The notes under the pieces are model-generated. The model saw only the letters and a list, made by a program, of their open reading frames with translations. It was not told the origin of the DNA and searched no databases. From contig NZ_QJTF01000012.1 of the NCBI RefSeq assembly GCF_003217235.1, positions 1 through 64,000 of the forward strand: a DNA stretch of 64,000 bases, in the 5' to 3' direction. This document shows, piece by piece, positions 7,655 through 15,685 of the stretch (position 1 is the first letter of the stretch; every line of letters begins with the position of its first letter). The translations under genes were made by a program, and so were the position numbers. The DNA is from Paramesorhizobium leguminum. Lineage in GTDB: Bacteria > Pseudomonadota > Alphaproteobacteria > Rhizobiales > Rhizobiaceae.

Positions 7655-7677
7655 TGACCGGAACTGGGTTCCGGTCA
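7655..7677 (-). terminator. 23-bp hairpin followed by T-run, copy 2 of 3
   Basis: Arms TGACCGGAAC/GTTCCGGTCA around three bases, followed on the minus strand by TTTTGCTTT. It lies between the gpG-side interval and the protease gene and fits a rho-independent terminator. As in the other copies, the first bases are TGA; here they end a short frame reading ...HQFD. Confidence 0.75.
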
Positions 7678-7879
7678 ATCGAACTGGTGAACTCTCAACC
7701 GACAATGCGTCAGGTCGCGGCGGGTTTCAAGCCGGATCGTTTCCGGCAGGTGCCATCACCGGCCCGATAGCCCGGCATTCGATTTCTAACGCGTGTCTAA
7801 CGCGGGGTGAATCTGAAATCGGTAGATCGGGGCATTGGCAAGGCTTATGCGCATCCGTGGGCCAGAAAATCAAATGGCG
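7678..7879 (-). other. Gap between gpG and the hairpin, with remains of a small gene
   Basis: No intact gene is seen. One minus-strand frame reads DAHKPCQCPDLPISDSPRV and then ALEIECRAIGPVMAP, and a second frame continues ETIRLETRRDLTHCRLRVHQFD to the TGA of the hairpin. The Cys-x-Cys and EIECR patterns faintly recall small zinc-finger Com-like proteins of Mu-like phages, but this is weak. The stretch also carries two CGTTAGA motifs close together (7785-7791 and 7796-7802). It may be a decayed small gene. Confidence 0.3.
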
Positions 7880-8344
7880 TCATTCCACCGCCAGCCAGTC
7901 TTCCGCAATCGCAAAAATCTCTTCCTCGTCCCCGGTCGAGATGCCGACTGCCGGACGGGCGGGAATGACAGCGCCCGTCATATAGCCTTTCGATTCCCCG
8001 CCGAAATGCATCATCGCCGCCTGGACTTTTGCCGTCCCGACACGAACCTCCGTATCCGATGCTTCATAATTGTAGGAGCCACGCAAACCACCCGTTACCC
8101 GCAGGATAGGCGTTGGCCCATATCCCGCCGCTTCGCGCCGGGCAATGGTCACTGGCGACAACGGTGCCCACTTTTCCCCGTCCGGGCCTTGTTCGTTGTC
8201 AAAATTGTCGCCAACCGAATTCAAGAGATGCTCGCCCACATTGACATAAAATCCTCGCGGGCTTTCCATGCGGTCGATCAACTCCGCCAGCTTTTCGCGC
8301 ATGTCCGTGTCGTCAACGGTAGCCTTGTAGCTGATGCCGGTCAT
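7880..8344 (-). CDS. Phage virion morphogenesis protein (Mu gpG-like)
   Basis: 154 residues, MTGISYKATVDDTDMREKLA. The central part GDNFDNEQGPDGEKWAPLSP followed by TIARR and the PILRVTGGLRGS block are hallmarks of the Mu gpG / P2 gpS-like virion morphogenesis family, which takes part in head completion or tail joining. It follows gpF as in Mu. A tiny reading frame (8341-8409) with a good ribosome site overlaps its start by ATGA and may couple translation. Intact by eye. Confidence 0.85.
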   Translation of the reverse strand: MTGISYKATVDDTDMREKLAELIDRMESPRGFYVNVGEHLLNSVGDNFDNEQGPDGEKWAPLSPVTIARREAAGYGPTPILRVTGGLRGSYNYEASDTEVRVGTAKVQAAMMHFGGESKGYMTGAVIPARPAVGISTGDEEEIFAIAEDWLAVE

Positions 8345-8409
8345 GGACTTTTCCTTCGGATGGAACTATATTGAGGCCTGTCAGCAACGCGAGGACCGGT
8401 GATGGTCAT
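8341..8409 (-). CDS. Possible 22-codon leader frame coupled to gpG
   Basis: ATG at 8409 has GGGAG seven bases upstream and the frame (MTITGPRVADRPQYSSIRRK...) ends in a TGA that overlaps the gpG start as ATGA. The gpG start itself also has a weak AAGGAA. This looks like a translational-coupling leader, but so short a frame may be chance. Confidence 0.35.
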   Translation of the reverse strand: MTITGPRVADRPQYSSIRRKSP

Positions 8410-8450
8410 GGTAGCTCCCTGACATAAGGTCGGATCACCCCGGCCTTTTA

Positions 8451-9938
8451 TTATTCTGGCCGCTTGTAAATGAGTTTCCCCCCACGACGCAGGTCGATGC
8501 CTTTCAAGTTAGGCTTTCCAATCTCGCCAGTATTATAAGCGGTAGTTTCCTCCCAGAGCCTTTCTCCAATTTCAAAGACGATCATCAGGCCGTTTTCCGG
8601 GTCTGCACGAATATAGCGCCGATCCACAATCAACTCCTCAACCGCCTTGTCGACTGGGTCTTTTTTGCGAGCTACACCTAGCCAGATTTCATCGGGGTCC
8701 ATGAGCGCCTCCGCCAGCAACCGTGTGACAGTGGCTCGGTGCCCCTTCCCAACCTTCAAATCGCCTTTGCGATCCCGAAAAAGCCGGTCGGAAATAGGTA
8801 TTTTCGTACCGGCCTTGTCCTCGAACAGGACAGCCTTGCCGATGTCGGCACCGAATGGCTTCAGGAACGCCCGCACGTAATCTTCCGGCTGCAAGCCCTC
8901 TTCGAGGGGCTTTGCGGAAAACGGCTTGGCCTTCTTCAGCAAATCCTCAAGCGGCTCCGTAATATCGATTTCAACGGCCATCCGTGGATTGTCCAGCAGC
9001 TCGCGGCCTTCATCCATCAGGCTGGATGGCGTCAAGCCCCGCTCCCAGAGGTCACCGGGCATATAGTCCCAGCCATACCCGATGCCCTGCGGCTGCTCGA
9101 TCAGCTTGCCGGTCATCGGATCAATGATCGGCTCCATCAACTCGACCGGCGCGGCGTCCGGCTTGTCCTTGCCCAAGCGCTTCAGGTCGCGCATGGAGCG
9201 CGAACGAACGCCGCAAGTGCAAAGCCAGCCGTTAGGCGGAAAATGCGTTTCCCAGAATGGATCGTCATGCGGAAGGCAGAGACCGTGCCATGCCTCGTGC
9301 TGAGGACGCGGCGATCGCGGTGTGCGGGTCTCGCCGTGGCGGTATTCCCAGATCGGGCGCAGCTTCAGTATGTCCGGATCGCGCATCTGCTTGAGCCGTC
9401 CGGCCATATAGGAGGTGCGGACATTGGTCTCGAAGATCACCCGCGTTCGCCAGCCGCGCTCGCCTTTATATTGCCAACCATATTTGGCGACGATCCGGTC
9501 AAAATCGGCCCGAAAATCCTCGATCGTGCGGCCCTTTTCGATCGCATCGGCAATTGCCGTCTGGAAATCGGAGAGCATCGCCAGATCGGTTGCACCGGCA
9601 ATGACAAAACCGCGATCATGAACGCCGCGCATCGCGTCGGTCCAAACCTTCGTTATTTTGCCGCGCTTTTGGCGTAGATAGTCGATCTGTTCACGGAACG
9701 GTTGGTTGAAAACGTCTGCGTCGGCAAAGCTGGCCTCATCCTCGCCGTCCTGGTAGACCGCCTCGCGGCCATGTAGGGCCGCCAGCTCCAGCCCATCAGC
9801 TAGCAGTTTTCCTAACGCGGCGGGCGTCCATGTGGCGGCCAACTGGAGGACCGCGCGGGCGGCGGCGGGCAGATCGGCAGCGGCATCCAGCGCGGCGCGG
9901 ATGGCACTAAGGCGGCGGGTGAAATGGCCGCCAGCCAA
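8451..9938 (-). CDS. Head morphogenesis protein gpF with C-terminal PBECR-type nuclease-like domain; N-terminus out of frame with portal
   Basis: The gpF-type region covers SDFQTAIADAIEKGRTIEDF, the GWRTRVIFETNVRTSYMAG block and the Cys-containing FPPNGWLCTCGVRSRS segment, all typical of the SPP1 gp7/Mu gpF minor head family. The last 110 residues (PISDRLFRDRKGDLKVGKGH to KPNLKGIDLRRGGKLI) fit the PBECR nuclease-fold domains attached to phage head proteins. The frame has no good start: the first M at 9938 is only a TTG, and the residues before it (AEPDPVSDIAGRVEDLAGGH) look like the C-terminus of the portal. The frame joins the portal frame at the A9 run, so it is either made by slippage or broken. 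Confidence 0.8.
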   Translation of the reverse strand: MAGGHFTRRLSAIRAALDAAADLPAAARAVLQLAATWTPAALGKLLADGLELAALHGREAVYQDGEDEASFADADVFNQPFREQIDYLRQKRGKITKVWTDAMRGVHDRGFVIAGATDLAMLSDFQTAIADAIEKGRTIEDFRADFDRIVAKYGWQYKGERGWRTRVIFETNVRTSYMAGRLKQMRDPDILKLRPIWEYRHGETRTPRSPRPQHEAWHGLCLPHDDPFWETHFPPNGWLCTCGVRSRSMRDLKRLGKDKPDAAPVELMEPIIDPMTGKLIEQPQGIGYGWDYMPGDLWERGLTPSSLMDEGRELLDNPRMAVEIDITEPLEDLLKKAKPFSAKPLEEGLQPEDYVRAFLKPFGADIGKAVLFEDKAGTKIPISDRLFRDRKGDLKVGKGHRATVTRLLAEALMDPDEIWLGVARKKDPVDKAVEELIVDRRYIRADPENGLMIVFEIGERLWEETTAYNTGEIGKPNLKGIDLRRGGKLIYKRPE

Positions 9939-9991
9939 ATCCTCGACCCGGCCGGCAATGTCGCTGACCGGATCTGGCTCGGCGGCAAAGC

Positions 9992-11404
9992 TTACCGAGC
10001 TATAGAGTTTTTTTTTACGTCGAGCGGACCAAACAGCGCGGCAAAGACCGGATTTTCCGCCGCAGCCTTTCGCATCACTGCATCGCGCTTGCCATTTTCC
10101 ATGAAGGCGAAGCGAGCTTCCACGAGACAGTCGATGGCGGTTTGCGACAATGCATGGGTCAATTCGAACGACACGATGAATTCGCGGGCGTCGTCATCAT
10201 CGTCGATCAAGGCCGCTGATTTTAGAATTTCGACCAGGGCGGCATTCTCGGATGACGCCGCCTCGGCCTTGGCCTTGCGGGTTTCCGCCTTAGCCTTTTC
10301 GTTGCTCGGTCGTACCCGCCAGACACGGGGAACGCCGGCGCCGGGGAAATTATAATCCACCAGCCACTGCACGAGCTGCTCATGCAAGGTGTCGGAGAGA
10401 TGATCGGCATCGCTATCCACCAGCAGGTCGAGGATGCCGGCATGGGTTTCCGCCGCTGCCTTCGATCCAGCCGCGCCGATATCGGTCGTTAGCGTTTCGC
10501 CGAGGATGCAGATGGAAATCTGTTTGTCCCAATATTCCAGCCAATCCTGATAGCTGACCGATCCCGACCGCGCCGCTTCCAAAAATTTGACCGACGCACC
10601 GACCGGAACCGTGACGGCCGCGCTGGTCTTGATGCTGGCAAGCTTTTGCAGGAACTGGTTTTGCTCTTCCGACAGCATCCCATAAGGCGTTTCGCCAATG
10701 ACGGTTGGACCAGCGAATTTTTCCAGAAAATGCAGCCAGAACGCCACCCCCTCGCGCTTGAACAGCACGGCCCAGAAGAGTTGATGCCCGAGGCCGAGGC
10801 CATAGGGATTGTTGCCGACGACACCATGGCGATGGACAATGAACTTGCGCTCGGGCAGTTCAATACCCTCGTTCATGTTCGTCCAGGTCAACAGCCGGGG
10901 ACGCCAATCCTGCCCGAAGGCGAAACGCCGCTGATCATGGGTGACGATCTTTTCCAGCACGATGCGGTTGCCATCGCGCTTCCAGACGATTTCTGAGACG
11001 GCAAAACCTTTAAGGATCGCCCCGCCCGACAAATCCTCACAAATCCGGTCAAAGGGCAGATTTTCGAGCGTTTCGCGCACGAAATTCGCAGCCTCGACAT
11101 CGAGGGGCTTATCCGACGCCGCTTCGCACTCCCATTCGCGCGCCACGAGCTGCTTGGTGCGCTTAGTGAGGCAGGCCGACGCATGGGTGTCGCGTTTGAT
11201 TTCGTCATAAATCTTGAGCCCCTTGCCGCCGCCGCGCTGGATCAGCGTATCGTCGGCATGCTGCAAGGCACCGCTGTAAAACGGGATGGTGATATCGTTC
11301 TTTACGTCCGCGATCAGCGTACGGGCATCGGCAGGTAGGTTTTTGCGCTCGGCCGCCGTCACCTCTGAAAAGCTGGCTGTCTTGCGATTCTTGCGGCGGC
11401 TCAT
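9992..11404 (-). CDS. Portal protein, Mu gp29-like (DUF935), C-terminus displaced to another frame
   Basis: 470 residues from ATG at 11404 (MSRRKNRKTASFSEVTAAER). Blocks such as RTKQLVAREWECEA, LPERKFIVHRHGVVGNNPYG and LGETLTTDIGAAGSKAAAET are characteristic of the gp29/DUF935 portal family, which forms the dodecameric DNA gate of the head. It ends in VKKNSIAR at 9992, earlier than family members usually do; the missing 70-80 C-terminal residues appear in the -1 frame after nine A. The start overlaps the terminase stop by ATGA. Confidence 0.88.
   Translation of the reverse strand: MSRRKNRKTASFSEVTAAERKNLPADARTLIADVKNDITIPFYSGALQHADDTLIQRGGGKGLKIYDEIKRDTHASACLTKRTKQLVAREWECEAASDKPLDVEAANFVRETLENLPFDRICEDLSGGAILKGFAVSEIVWKRDGNRIVLEKIVTHDQRRFAFGQDWRPRLLTWTNMNEGIELPERKFIVHRHGVVGNNPYGLGLGHQLFWAVLFKREGVAFWLHFLEKFAGPTVIGETPYGMLSEEQNQFLQKLASIKTSAAVTVPVGASVKFLEAARSGSVSYQDWLEYWDKQISICILGETLTTDIGAAGSKAAAETHAGILDLLVDSDADHLSDTLHEQLVQWLVDYNFPGAGVPRVWRVRPSNEKAKAETRKAKAEAASSENAALVEILKSAALIDDDDDAREFIVSFELTHALSQTAIDCLVEARFAFMENGKRDAVMRKAAAENPVFAALFGPLDVKKNSIAR
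10008..10016 (-). promoter_or_regulatory. A9 slippage tract joining portal and gpF frames
   Basis: The minus strand reads GACGT followed by nine A and CTCTATAGC. In the zero frame this gives V-K-K-N-S-I-A-R and a stop; a -1 shift (or one extra A in the mRNA) gives V-K-K-K-L-Y-S-S-V and the portal C-terminus running into gpF. Runs of nine A are well-known sites of transcriptional slippage and -1 ribosomal frameshifting, but also of indels. Confidence 0.55.
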
Positions 11405-13059
11405 AGGCGGTATCCCTCAAGTCCTGAATTGCCAGCGCCGGCGGCGGTCATCATGCCACCACCGCCCGCACCAGCCTGCCCACCGCCCGCATAGTGGAGA
11501 GCGTGTTGCCAGAGCATGTCGAGACAGTCGGGGCCGTCATCATGGTCGGCGTCGGGCCATTGCTGGAGCTGGTCGATCAGCGTCTGTTGCGTCTGATTAA
11601 GGCGGATCAGGCCGTTCGCGATCGGCGGCTGAAGCCGCTCGATGCGCAGATCTTTGTCGGCGTTAGGAATGACGGGCACGGCGGATATGCCGACGCCTTG
11701 CTTGGCAGCGGTCATCATCAGCGTGGTCCGCAAAAATTCCTGAAACTGGACCGCCTCGACGAACCACAGCACGCAGCGATATTGCCGCTGCAAGGCGATG
11801 ATGTCGGAAATGATGATATCCGGCAGGCGGCGGCGGATCGACGCTTCCAGCACATCCATAGTGCCATGCAACCGGTTGTACCCGCCGATCAGGATGGCGC
11901 TCGGGTCGCGTCCGTGACCCTTTTTGCCAAGCGACGGATCAACCGCCCCGAAATGGATCAAGTCTGGCTGCTGAAGTGTCCAGAAGGTCAGCTTGCTGAA
12001 CGGACTGCCGGCATTGATCGGCTTGTTCTGATATTCGGTCTGGAAACTGTCGTGATCGGCGGCGCGCTCGAGCATGAGCCAGACGAGCGGCTGCATCGCG
12101 GGCCAGTTGACGATGGCGCCGGCGTCCATATCCGCCTTGTTGGCGTCGTAGAATGCGCGAGCGGCTTCCTCGCCGTCATTCTGGAAAAGCTCTTCGAACC
12201 TGTCCCACATATCCATGCGATCCGGAAACCGGATGACCGCCTGGAATTCGGCAACCCGCCAGACGGGAGATTTCGCGGCGCGCACCAGCACGGCGTCGTA
12301 GTGCAGCACCGTGCCGACCCAGACCACATCCATGCTGCCGTCGGGCGGACCTACCTTCAAGGCAGCGCGCTTGATCCACGTTTCCAGCTTTTTGCGCTGT
12401 TCGGGTGAGCGCACCGCCTCGTCATTTTCCAGATCGTCGAAGAACATGAGGTCCGGGCGATGCGGACCATGGCGGCGACCGCGCAGCTTCTGCACCGCGC
12501 CAAGCCCCTCGACACGGACATTGCCCTTGGTGACGATCTCGCCCTCGCGCCAGACCCGGCCCTGTCCGGTGGCGTCTGGAAAATCATAAGATAGGCGCGG
12601 GTTTTCGGTCAGTTCCGCCTTGATCGCCTCGATCAGCAGCGCGGCCTGCGCATAGACATCGCAGACCTCAAGGATATAGCGCTTGTGTCCGAGACAGATG
12701 CAATAAAGGGCAAACCCGAGCGACAGGTGCGTGGATTTCGACGATCCGCGGGGCGCGATAAACAAGTCTCTAACGCCCTTTTCAGAAGCGAGGATTTCCG
12801 GAACCCGTGCGAATATCGCCTTGTGAAAAAGGCTGTGCTCGCCCTTCACATAATGCGGCAGGTAGGTCTCCAAGAAAAACTGGAAGCCGGTTTCGGGATG
12901 CCGGACTTTAGCCAGGCGCTCGTCCCTAGCCTTCGGATCAGAGGCAAAGGCTGTAACCGACAGCTCGATCCAGCGCGAAAGCTCATCAGCCTTTTTGCTG
13001 ATGAACTCCTGAAACTCTTTCGGGCTGACTTTCGCCTTCAGGACTGGCCGCTTGCTCAT
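11401..13059 (-). CDS. Terminase large subunit (Mu gp28-like)
   Basis: 552 residues. Walker A-like APRGSSKST is at residues 102-110 and Walker B DLMFFDDLE at 203-211, forming the DNA-packaging ATPase; the C-terminal nuclease part contains AVDPSLGKKGHGRDPSAILI (near residue 370) and DHDDGPDCLDMLWQH, as in RNase-H-fold terminase nucleases. It cuts phage DNA with some flanking host DNA and pumps it into proheads. Genes on both sides overlap by four bases. The gene is intact and the C-terminus is Gly-rich. Confidence 0.9.
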   Translation of the reverse strand: MSKRPVLKAKVSPKEFQEFISKKADELSRWIELSVTAFASDPKARDERLAKVRHPETGFQFFLETYLPHYVKGEHSLFHKAIFARVPEILASEKGVRDLFIAPRGSSKSTHLSLGFALYCICLGHKRYILEVCDVYAQAALLIEAIKAELTENPRLSYDFPDATGQGRVWREGEIVTKGNVRVEGLGAVQKLRGRRHGPHRPDLMFFDDLENDEAVRSPEQRKKLETWIKRAALKVGPPDGSMDVVWVGTVLHYDAVLVRAAKSPVWRVAEFQAVIRFPDRMDMWDRFEELFQNDGEEAARAFYDANKADMDAGAIVNWPAMQPLVWLMLERAADHDSFQTEYQNKPINAGSPFSKLTFWTLQQPDLIHFGAVDPSLGKKGHGRDPSAILIGGYNRLHGTMDVLEASIRRRLPDIIISDIIALQRQYRCVLWFVEAVQFQEFLRTTLMMTAAKQGVGISAVPVIPNADKDLRIERLQPPIANGLIRLNQTQQTLIDQLQQWPDADHDDGPDCLDMLWQHALHYAGGGQAGAGGGGMMTAAGAGNSGLEGYRL

Positions 13060-13556
13060 GATGCGTAACGGCTCGCCAGTCGTTCACCGAACGGCTCGAT
13101 GATTTCCATGATAGCGGCGACATGCTGCGGGAAGTTTTCCTGAACGAACTCGATCAGGTATCCCATGACATCCTGTGCAACGCCAAGCTCGGAAATTTTT
13201 GGAGCAAGTTTCCCGGCGCTGGCGGTCATCTTCGTCATGGCGTCGGCAAGGGCCACCAGATGGCTCACCTTCTGCGCCAGTGCAAGTTCGCCGTTCTTGA
13301 TCTCGTCAAGCAGCGACTGCGCCATAATCATGAAGTCTTCAACGACGCTGGAAACCACCGTCTCAATGCCTTCACCGGCGATGACGGAGGCCGAGCGCGC
13401 AATATCCCAATCGTCGCCGTTTTCCTTGGCAGCTTTCTTCCACCGGCCAAATGTCGCCTGCGAAATGCCGAGTGACAAGGCAATCGTGGCAGCGGTCATG
13501 CGGCGATAGATATAATCCGAACGGGCCTTGCGGCGGGTATCCTGATCGCTCGCCAT
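13056..13556 (-). CDS. DUF1804-type phage protein, likely small terminase subunit
   Basis: 166 residues from ATG at 13556 (MASDQDTRRKARSDYIYRRM), a start that overlaps the stop of the preceding holin-like gene (TAATG). Residues 15-50 form a helix-turn-helix (MTAATIALSLGISQATFGRW), as in the DUF1804 family encoded directly before the large terminase in Mu-like phages. The middle is helical and the end is EPFGERLASRYAS. A DNA-recognition role in packaging is likely from position and the HTH but not proved. Confidence 0.75.
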   Translation of the reverse strand: MASDQDTRRKARSDYIYRRMTAATIALSLGISQATFGRWKKAAKENGDDWDIARSASVIAGEGIETVVSSVVEDFMIMAQSLLDEIKNGELALAQKVSHLVALADAMTKMTASAGKLAPKISELGVAQDVMGYLIEFVQENFPQHVAAIMEIIEPFGERLASRYAS

Positions 13557-13888
13557 TATTTGCCCCCCTTGCCGAGGCCGAGGATATCCTTGATGAGCTG
13601 CGGCGGATTGGCGGATGCCTGCTTGAGCCAGAGGATGAGGTTGCGGCCCGTGATGCCGTAGGCGGCGGCGACGGCATAGCCCCACGATCCGGGGTTTTCC
13701 GCCACGCCCAGAAGGTCGAGCGTCAGTTCCGTGGCGACGGTGGCGACGAAGACGCCGGCGATGATCGAGCCGATAGCCGTCAGCGGGCTATGGGAGCGCC
13801 ACTCAAGCAGGACCGACAAGGCCGCCGCGATGGTGGAGCTTAAAAGTGTCGCGACTTTCATGCCGAAAATGGTTTCAGGCCCTGTCAT
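13556..13888 (-). CDS. Putative holin or lysis membrane protein
   Basis: 110 residues with two or three hydrophobic segments (VATLLSSTIAAALSVLL; PLTAIGSIIAGVFVATVATE; near SWGYAVAAAYGITGRNLILW) and a Lys/Gly-rich tail (DILGLGKGGK). It lies between another small membrane protein and the small terminase in the lysis cassette. Holins have this size and topology. No family signature is decisive, so it could also be an antiholin. Confidence 0.6.
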   Translation of the reverse strand: MTGPETIFGMKVATLLSSTIAAALSVLLEWRSHSPLTAIGSIIAGVFVATVATELTLDLLGVAENPGSWGYAVAAAYGITGRNLILWLKQASANPPQLIKDILGLGKGGK

Positions 13889-14299
13889 TTATTTCCGTCC
13901 CCTTATGGCGGCAGCAATCGCGTTCAAGCCCCCGCCAAGAGCCTGAATTCCGAAAAATGAAAGTAGGATCGCGCCCTCCCATTCGTCGAAGGGCGCGGGA
14001 AACTTGGCGATCCGCCAGCCTAGCGCAAAGCAGGTGTCGAGCGTCACCAGGAGCAAATGCAGCGCGAAGCAACCGGCGATGACCGCCGTGATGAACCGCA
14101 TTTCCCAAAATCCGGCGGAAGCCAGCCGGATTTCCTTGGCGTTTCGCGCGGCCTCGACATGCCGGGTCACGTCCGCGATCGCGGCATCGGCAACGAGCCG
14201 CTGTTCGTCGTTTTCGGCCTTGAGCTTCATCTCATAGGCGCGGGTGAGCGCGCCCATGAGATCGCCGGTGAGCCATTGCAAGAGGGAGGAGAGCATCAA
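13889..14299 (-). CDS. 3TM-type phage holin
   Basis: 136 residues. An N-terminal amphipathic part with a coiled coil (AYEMKLKAENDEQRLVADAA) is followed by hydrophobic segments around FWEMRFITAVIAGCFALHLL and EGAILLSFFGIQALGGGLNA, ending in AAAIRGRK. This layout, with ARNAKEIRLASAGFWEMRF before the first membrane helix, fits the Holin_3TM family also seen in gene-transfer agents. It overlaps the endolysin gene by ATGA. It would permeabilise the inner membrane at lysis. Confidence 0.75.
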   Translation of the reverse strand: MMLSSLLQWLTGDLMGALTRAYEMKLKAENDEQRLVADAAIADVTRHVEAARNAKEIRLASAGFWEMRFITAVIAGCFALHLLLVTLDTCFALGWRIAKFPAPFDEWEGAILLSFFGIQALGGGLNAIAAAIRGRK

Positions 14300-15144
14300 A
14301 TCTCCTTCAGGCGGTTGACCGACCAGCGGCCCGACGCGAACATATAGACCGCGCCAGCACCAAGAAGCAGGAGCAGCGCGGTAATGCCGAAAGCCCAGGG
14401 ATTGTTGATGCCGACGATGCCGGATGCGACAGCCGTGCCGACCGTGCCGCCGATCAGGCTCTTCACTGAGCCACTGGCAGCGGGCGGCACATCGTCGGCG
14501 GTGGCAAGCGCGGGACTGACGTCGGGCAGTTCTTCCTCTTCGCTCGCGGCATCGATGGCGTCGAGGAAGTTTTTATGGTAGCCCGCGATGAGCTTGGCTT
14601 TGTCGGTGCCATTGACGATCCGGCGCGCATTCACTGGATCGTCCACCGTGTCGCTGAAATAGTCCGGGAGCCGTTTGCCGGTAAAAATACCTTCCGTCAT
14701 GCCGACGATGGCGATCCGGGCGCTGATGACCGGGTCCAGCGCCTTCGTCGGGTTGGTCACCAACTCGAGACCAAGACGTTTGCCGAGACGCCAGTAGTTC
14801 CGCTCATGCGTGATCTGGATGAAGCCGCGCCCGAAATGGCCATCACGCCAATAGGGCGTTTTAACGGACGGAAGATCGCCCTTCTTCCAGGCATTTTCGA
14901 GCCGATTCATTGCCTGCGTATCGGACGAGGCAAAGGTTTCCCGTACGGGCTGCATGCGTCCGCCCGTCTCGTGGAAAATCTGGGCAAGGATGTTGGCGAG
15001 CCAGCGCCGGTCGGTGAGGTGGTAATAGTCCCACTGGCTCAGAATGACATTGATGCCGTCGATCTGCGCCTGTGTCAGCCGTCCGCCGAAAGGTGCGCGG
15101 CGCAAATAGGAAAAGAAGGTAGTCGGGTTTTTGATCGGGGACAC
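14296..15144 (-). CDS. Endolysin-like glycoside hydrolase (GH19 type) with C-terminal membrane anchor
   Basis: About 282 residues; a GTG start at 15144 (VSPIKNPTTFFSYLR) with GAGG upstream is preferred to a TTG at 15171. The catalytic region contains LANILAQIFHETGGRMQPVR and YWRDGHFGRGFIQITHERNY, which fit the GH19/chitinase-like muramidase fold with the glutamate of HETGG as probable acid. The last 50 residues hold a membrane helix (WAFGITALLLLLGAGAVYMF), unusual for an endolysin and suggestive of an anchored or SAR-like enzyme. It cleaves peptidoglycan at lysis. Confidence 0.8.
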   Translation of the reverse strand: MSPIKNPTTFFSYLRRAPFGGRLTQAQIDGINVILSQWDYYHLTDRRWLANILAQIFHETGGRMQPVRETFASSDTQAMNRLENAWKKGDLPSVKTPYWRDGHFGRGFIQITHERNYWRLGKRLGLELVTNPTKALDPVISARIAIVGMTEGIFTGKRLPDYFSDTVDDPVNARRIVNGTDKAKLIAGYHKNFLDAIDAASEEEELPDVSPALATADDVPPAASGSVKSLIGGTVGTAVASGIVGINNPWAFGITALLLLLGAGAVYMFASGRWSVNRLKEI

Positions 15145-15204
15145 GGGTTGCCTCGCGGAGCAGGATTGCAATGCGAGGACTTTGGCGCGGTCTCAAAAGC
15201 AAAA

Positions 15205-15227
15205 TGACCGGAACAAGGTTCCGGTCA
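15205..15227 (-). terminator. 23-bp hairpin followed by T-run, copy 3 of 3
   Basis: Arms TGACCGGAAC/GTTCCGGTCA, then TTTTGCTTTT on the minus strand. The first three bases are the TGA of the Mor-like gene (15225-15227). It should end the middle transcript before the late lysis genes, which would then need their own promoter just downstream. Confidence 0.8.
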
Positions 15228-15608
15228 GCTATCATCAAATTCAAATAAAGCCATCTGGTTGCTCGGCGGTCCATTTGCCGCCTTGCGGACCCACCGCTGC
15301 GTTATACCGAGGCGGCGGGCAATTTCTCGCCTGGACAAACCTATCGCCTCCAGCCGCTTGATTTCGGCCCGCGCGCTACGAGGCGGACGGCAATGCGGCA
15401 CGGACAAGAGATTTCCGCCCATATAATTGCATATCGCATAGCCATCCTCCTTGCCAAGAGCCAGAATGACCGGATGCTGGTCATGCGGGTTCTTCGGGAA
15501 CTTGATTTCCTGCCCGCCATAGACCTGCACGATCTTGAGCGCCAGGCGCACACCGATGGTATCCGCGATCATCTCAATCGATGCCGGCAACGCCTGCAAA
15601 TCGGTCAT
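15225..15608 (-). CDS. Mor-family middle-transcription activator
   Basis: 127 residues from ATG at 15608 (MTDLQALPASIEMIADTIGV). The part LALKIVQVYGGQEIKFPKNP matches the Mor/C family dimerisation region (known pattern: G-G-x-x-hydrophobic-P), and a C-terminal helix-turn-helix follows (RLEAIGLSRREIARRLGITQ). In Mu, Mor dimers turn on the middle promoter with host RNA polymerase and lead to late expression. Its place between the early block and the lysis/late block agrees. The stop is inside a terminator hairpin. Confidence 0.82.
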   Translation of the reverse strand: MTDLQALPASIEMIADTIGVRLALKIVQVYGGQEIKFPKNPHDQHPVILALGKEDGYAICNYMGGNLLSVPHCRPPRSARAEIKRLEAIGLSRREIARRLGITQRWVRKAANGPPSNQMALFEFDDS

Positions 15609-15685
15609 GCGGCACCCGTTAAAAACGATTGTCCGCAATGCGGCGCAACTGCTATGCGATCGCCATTGGAAACGGGGACATCACC

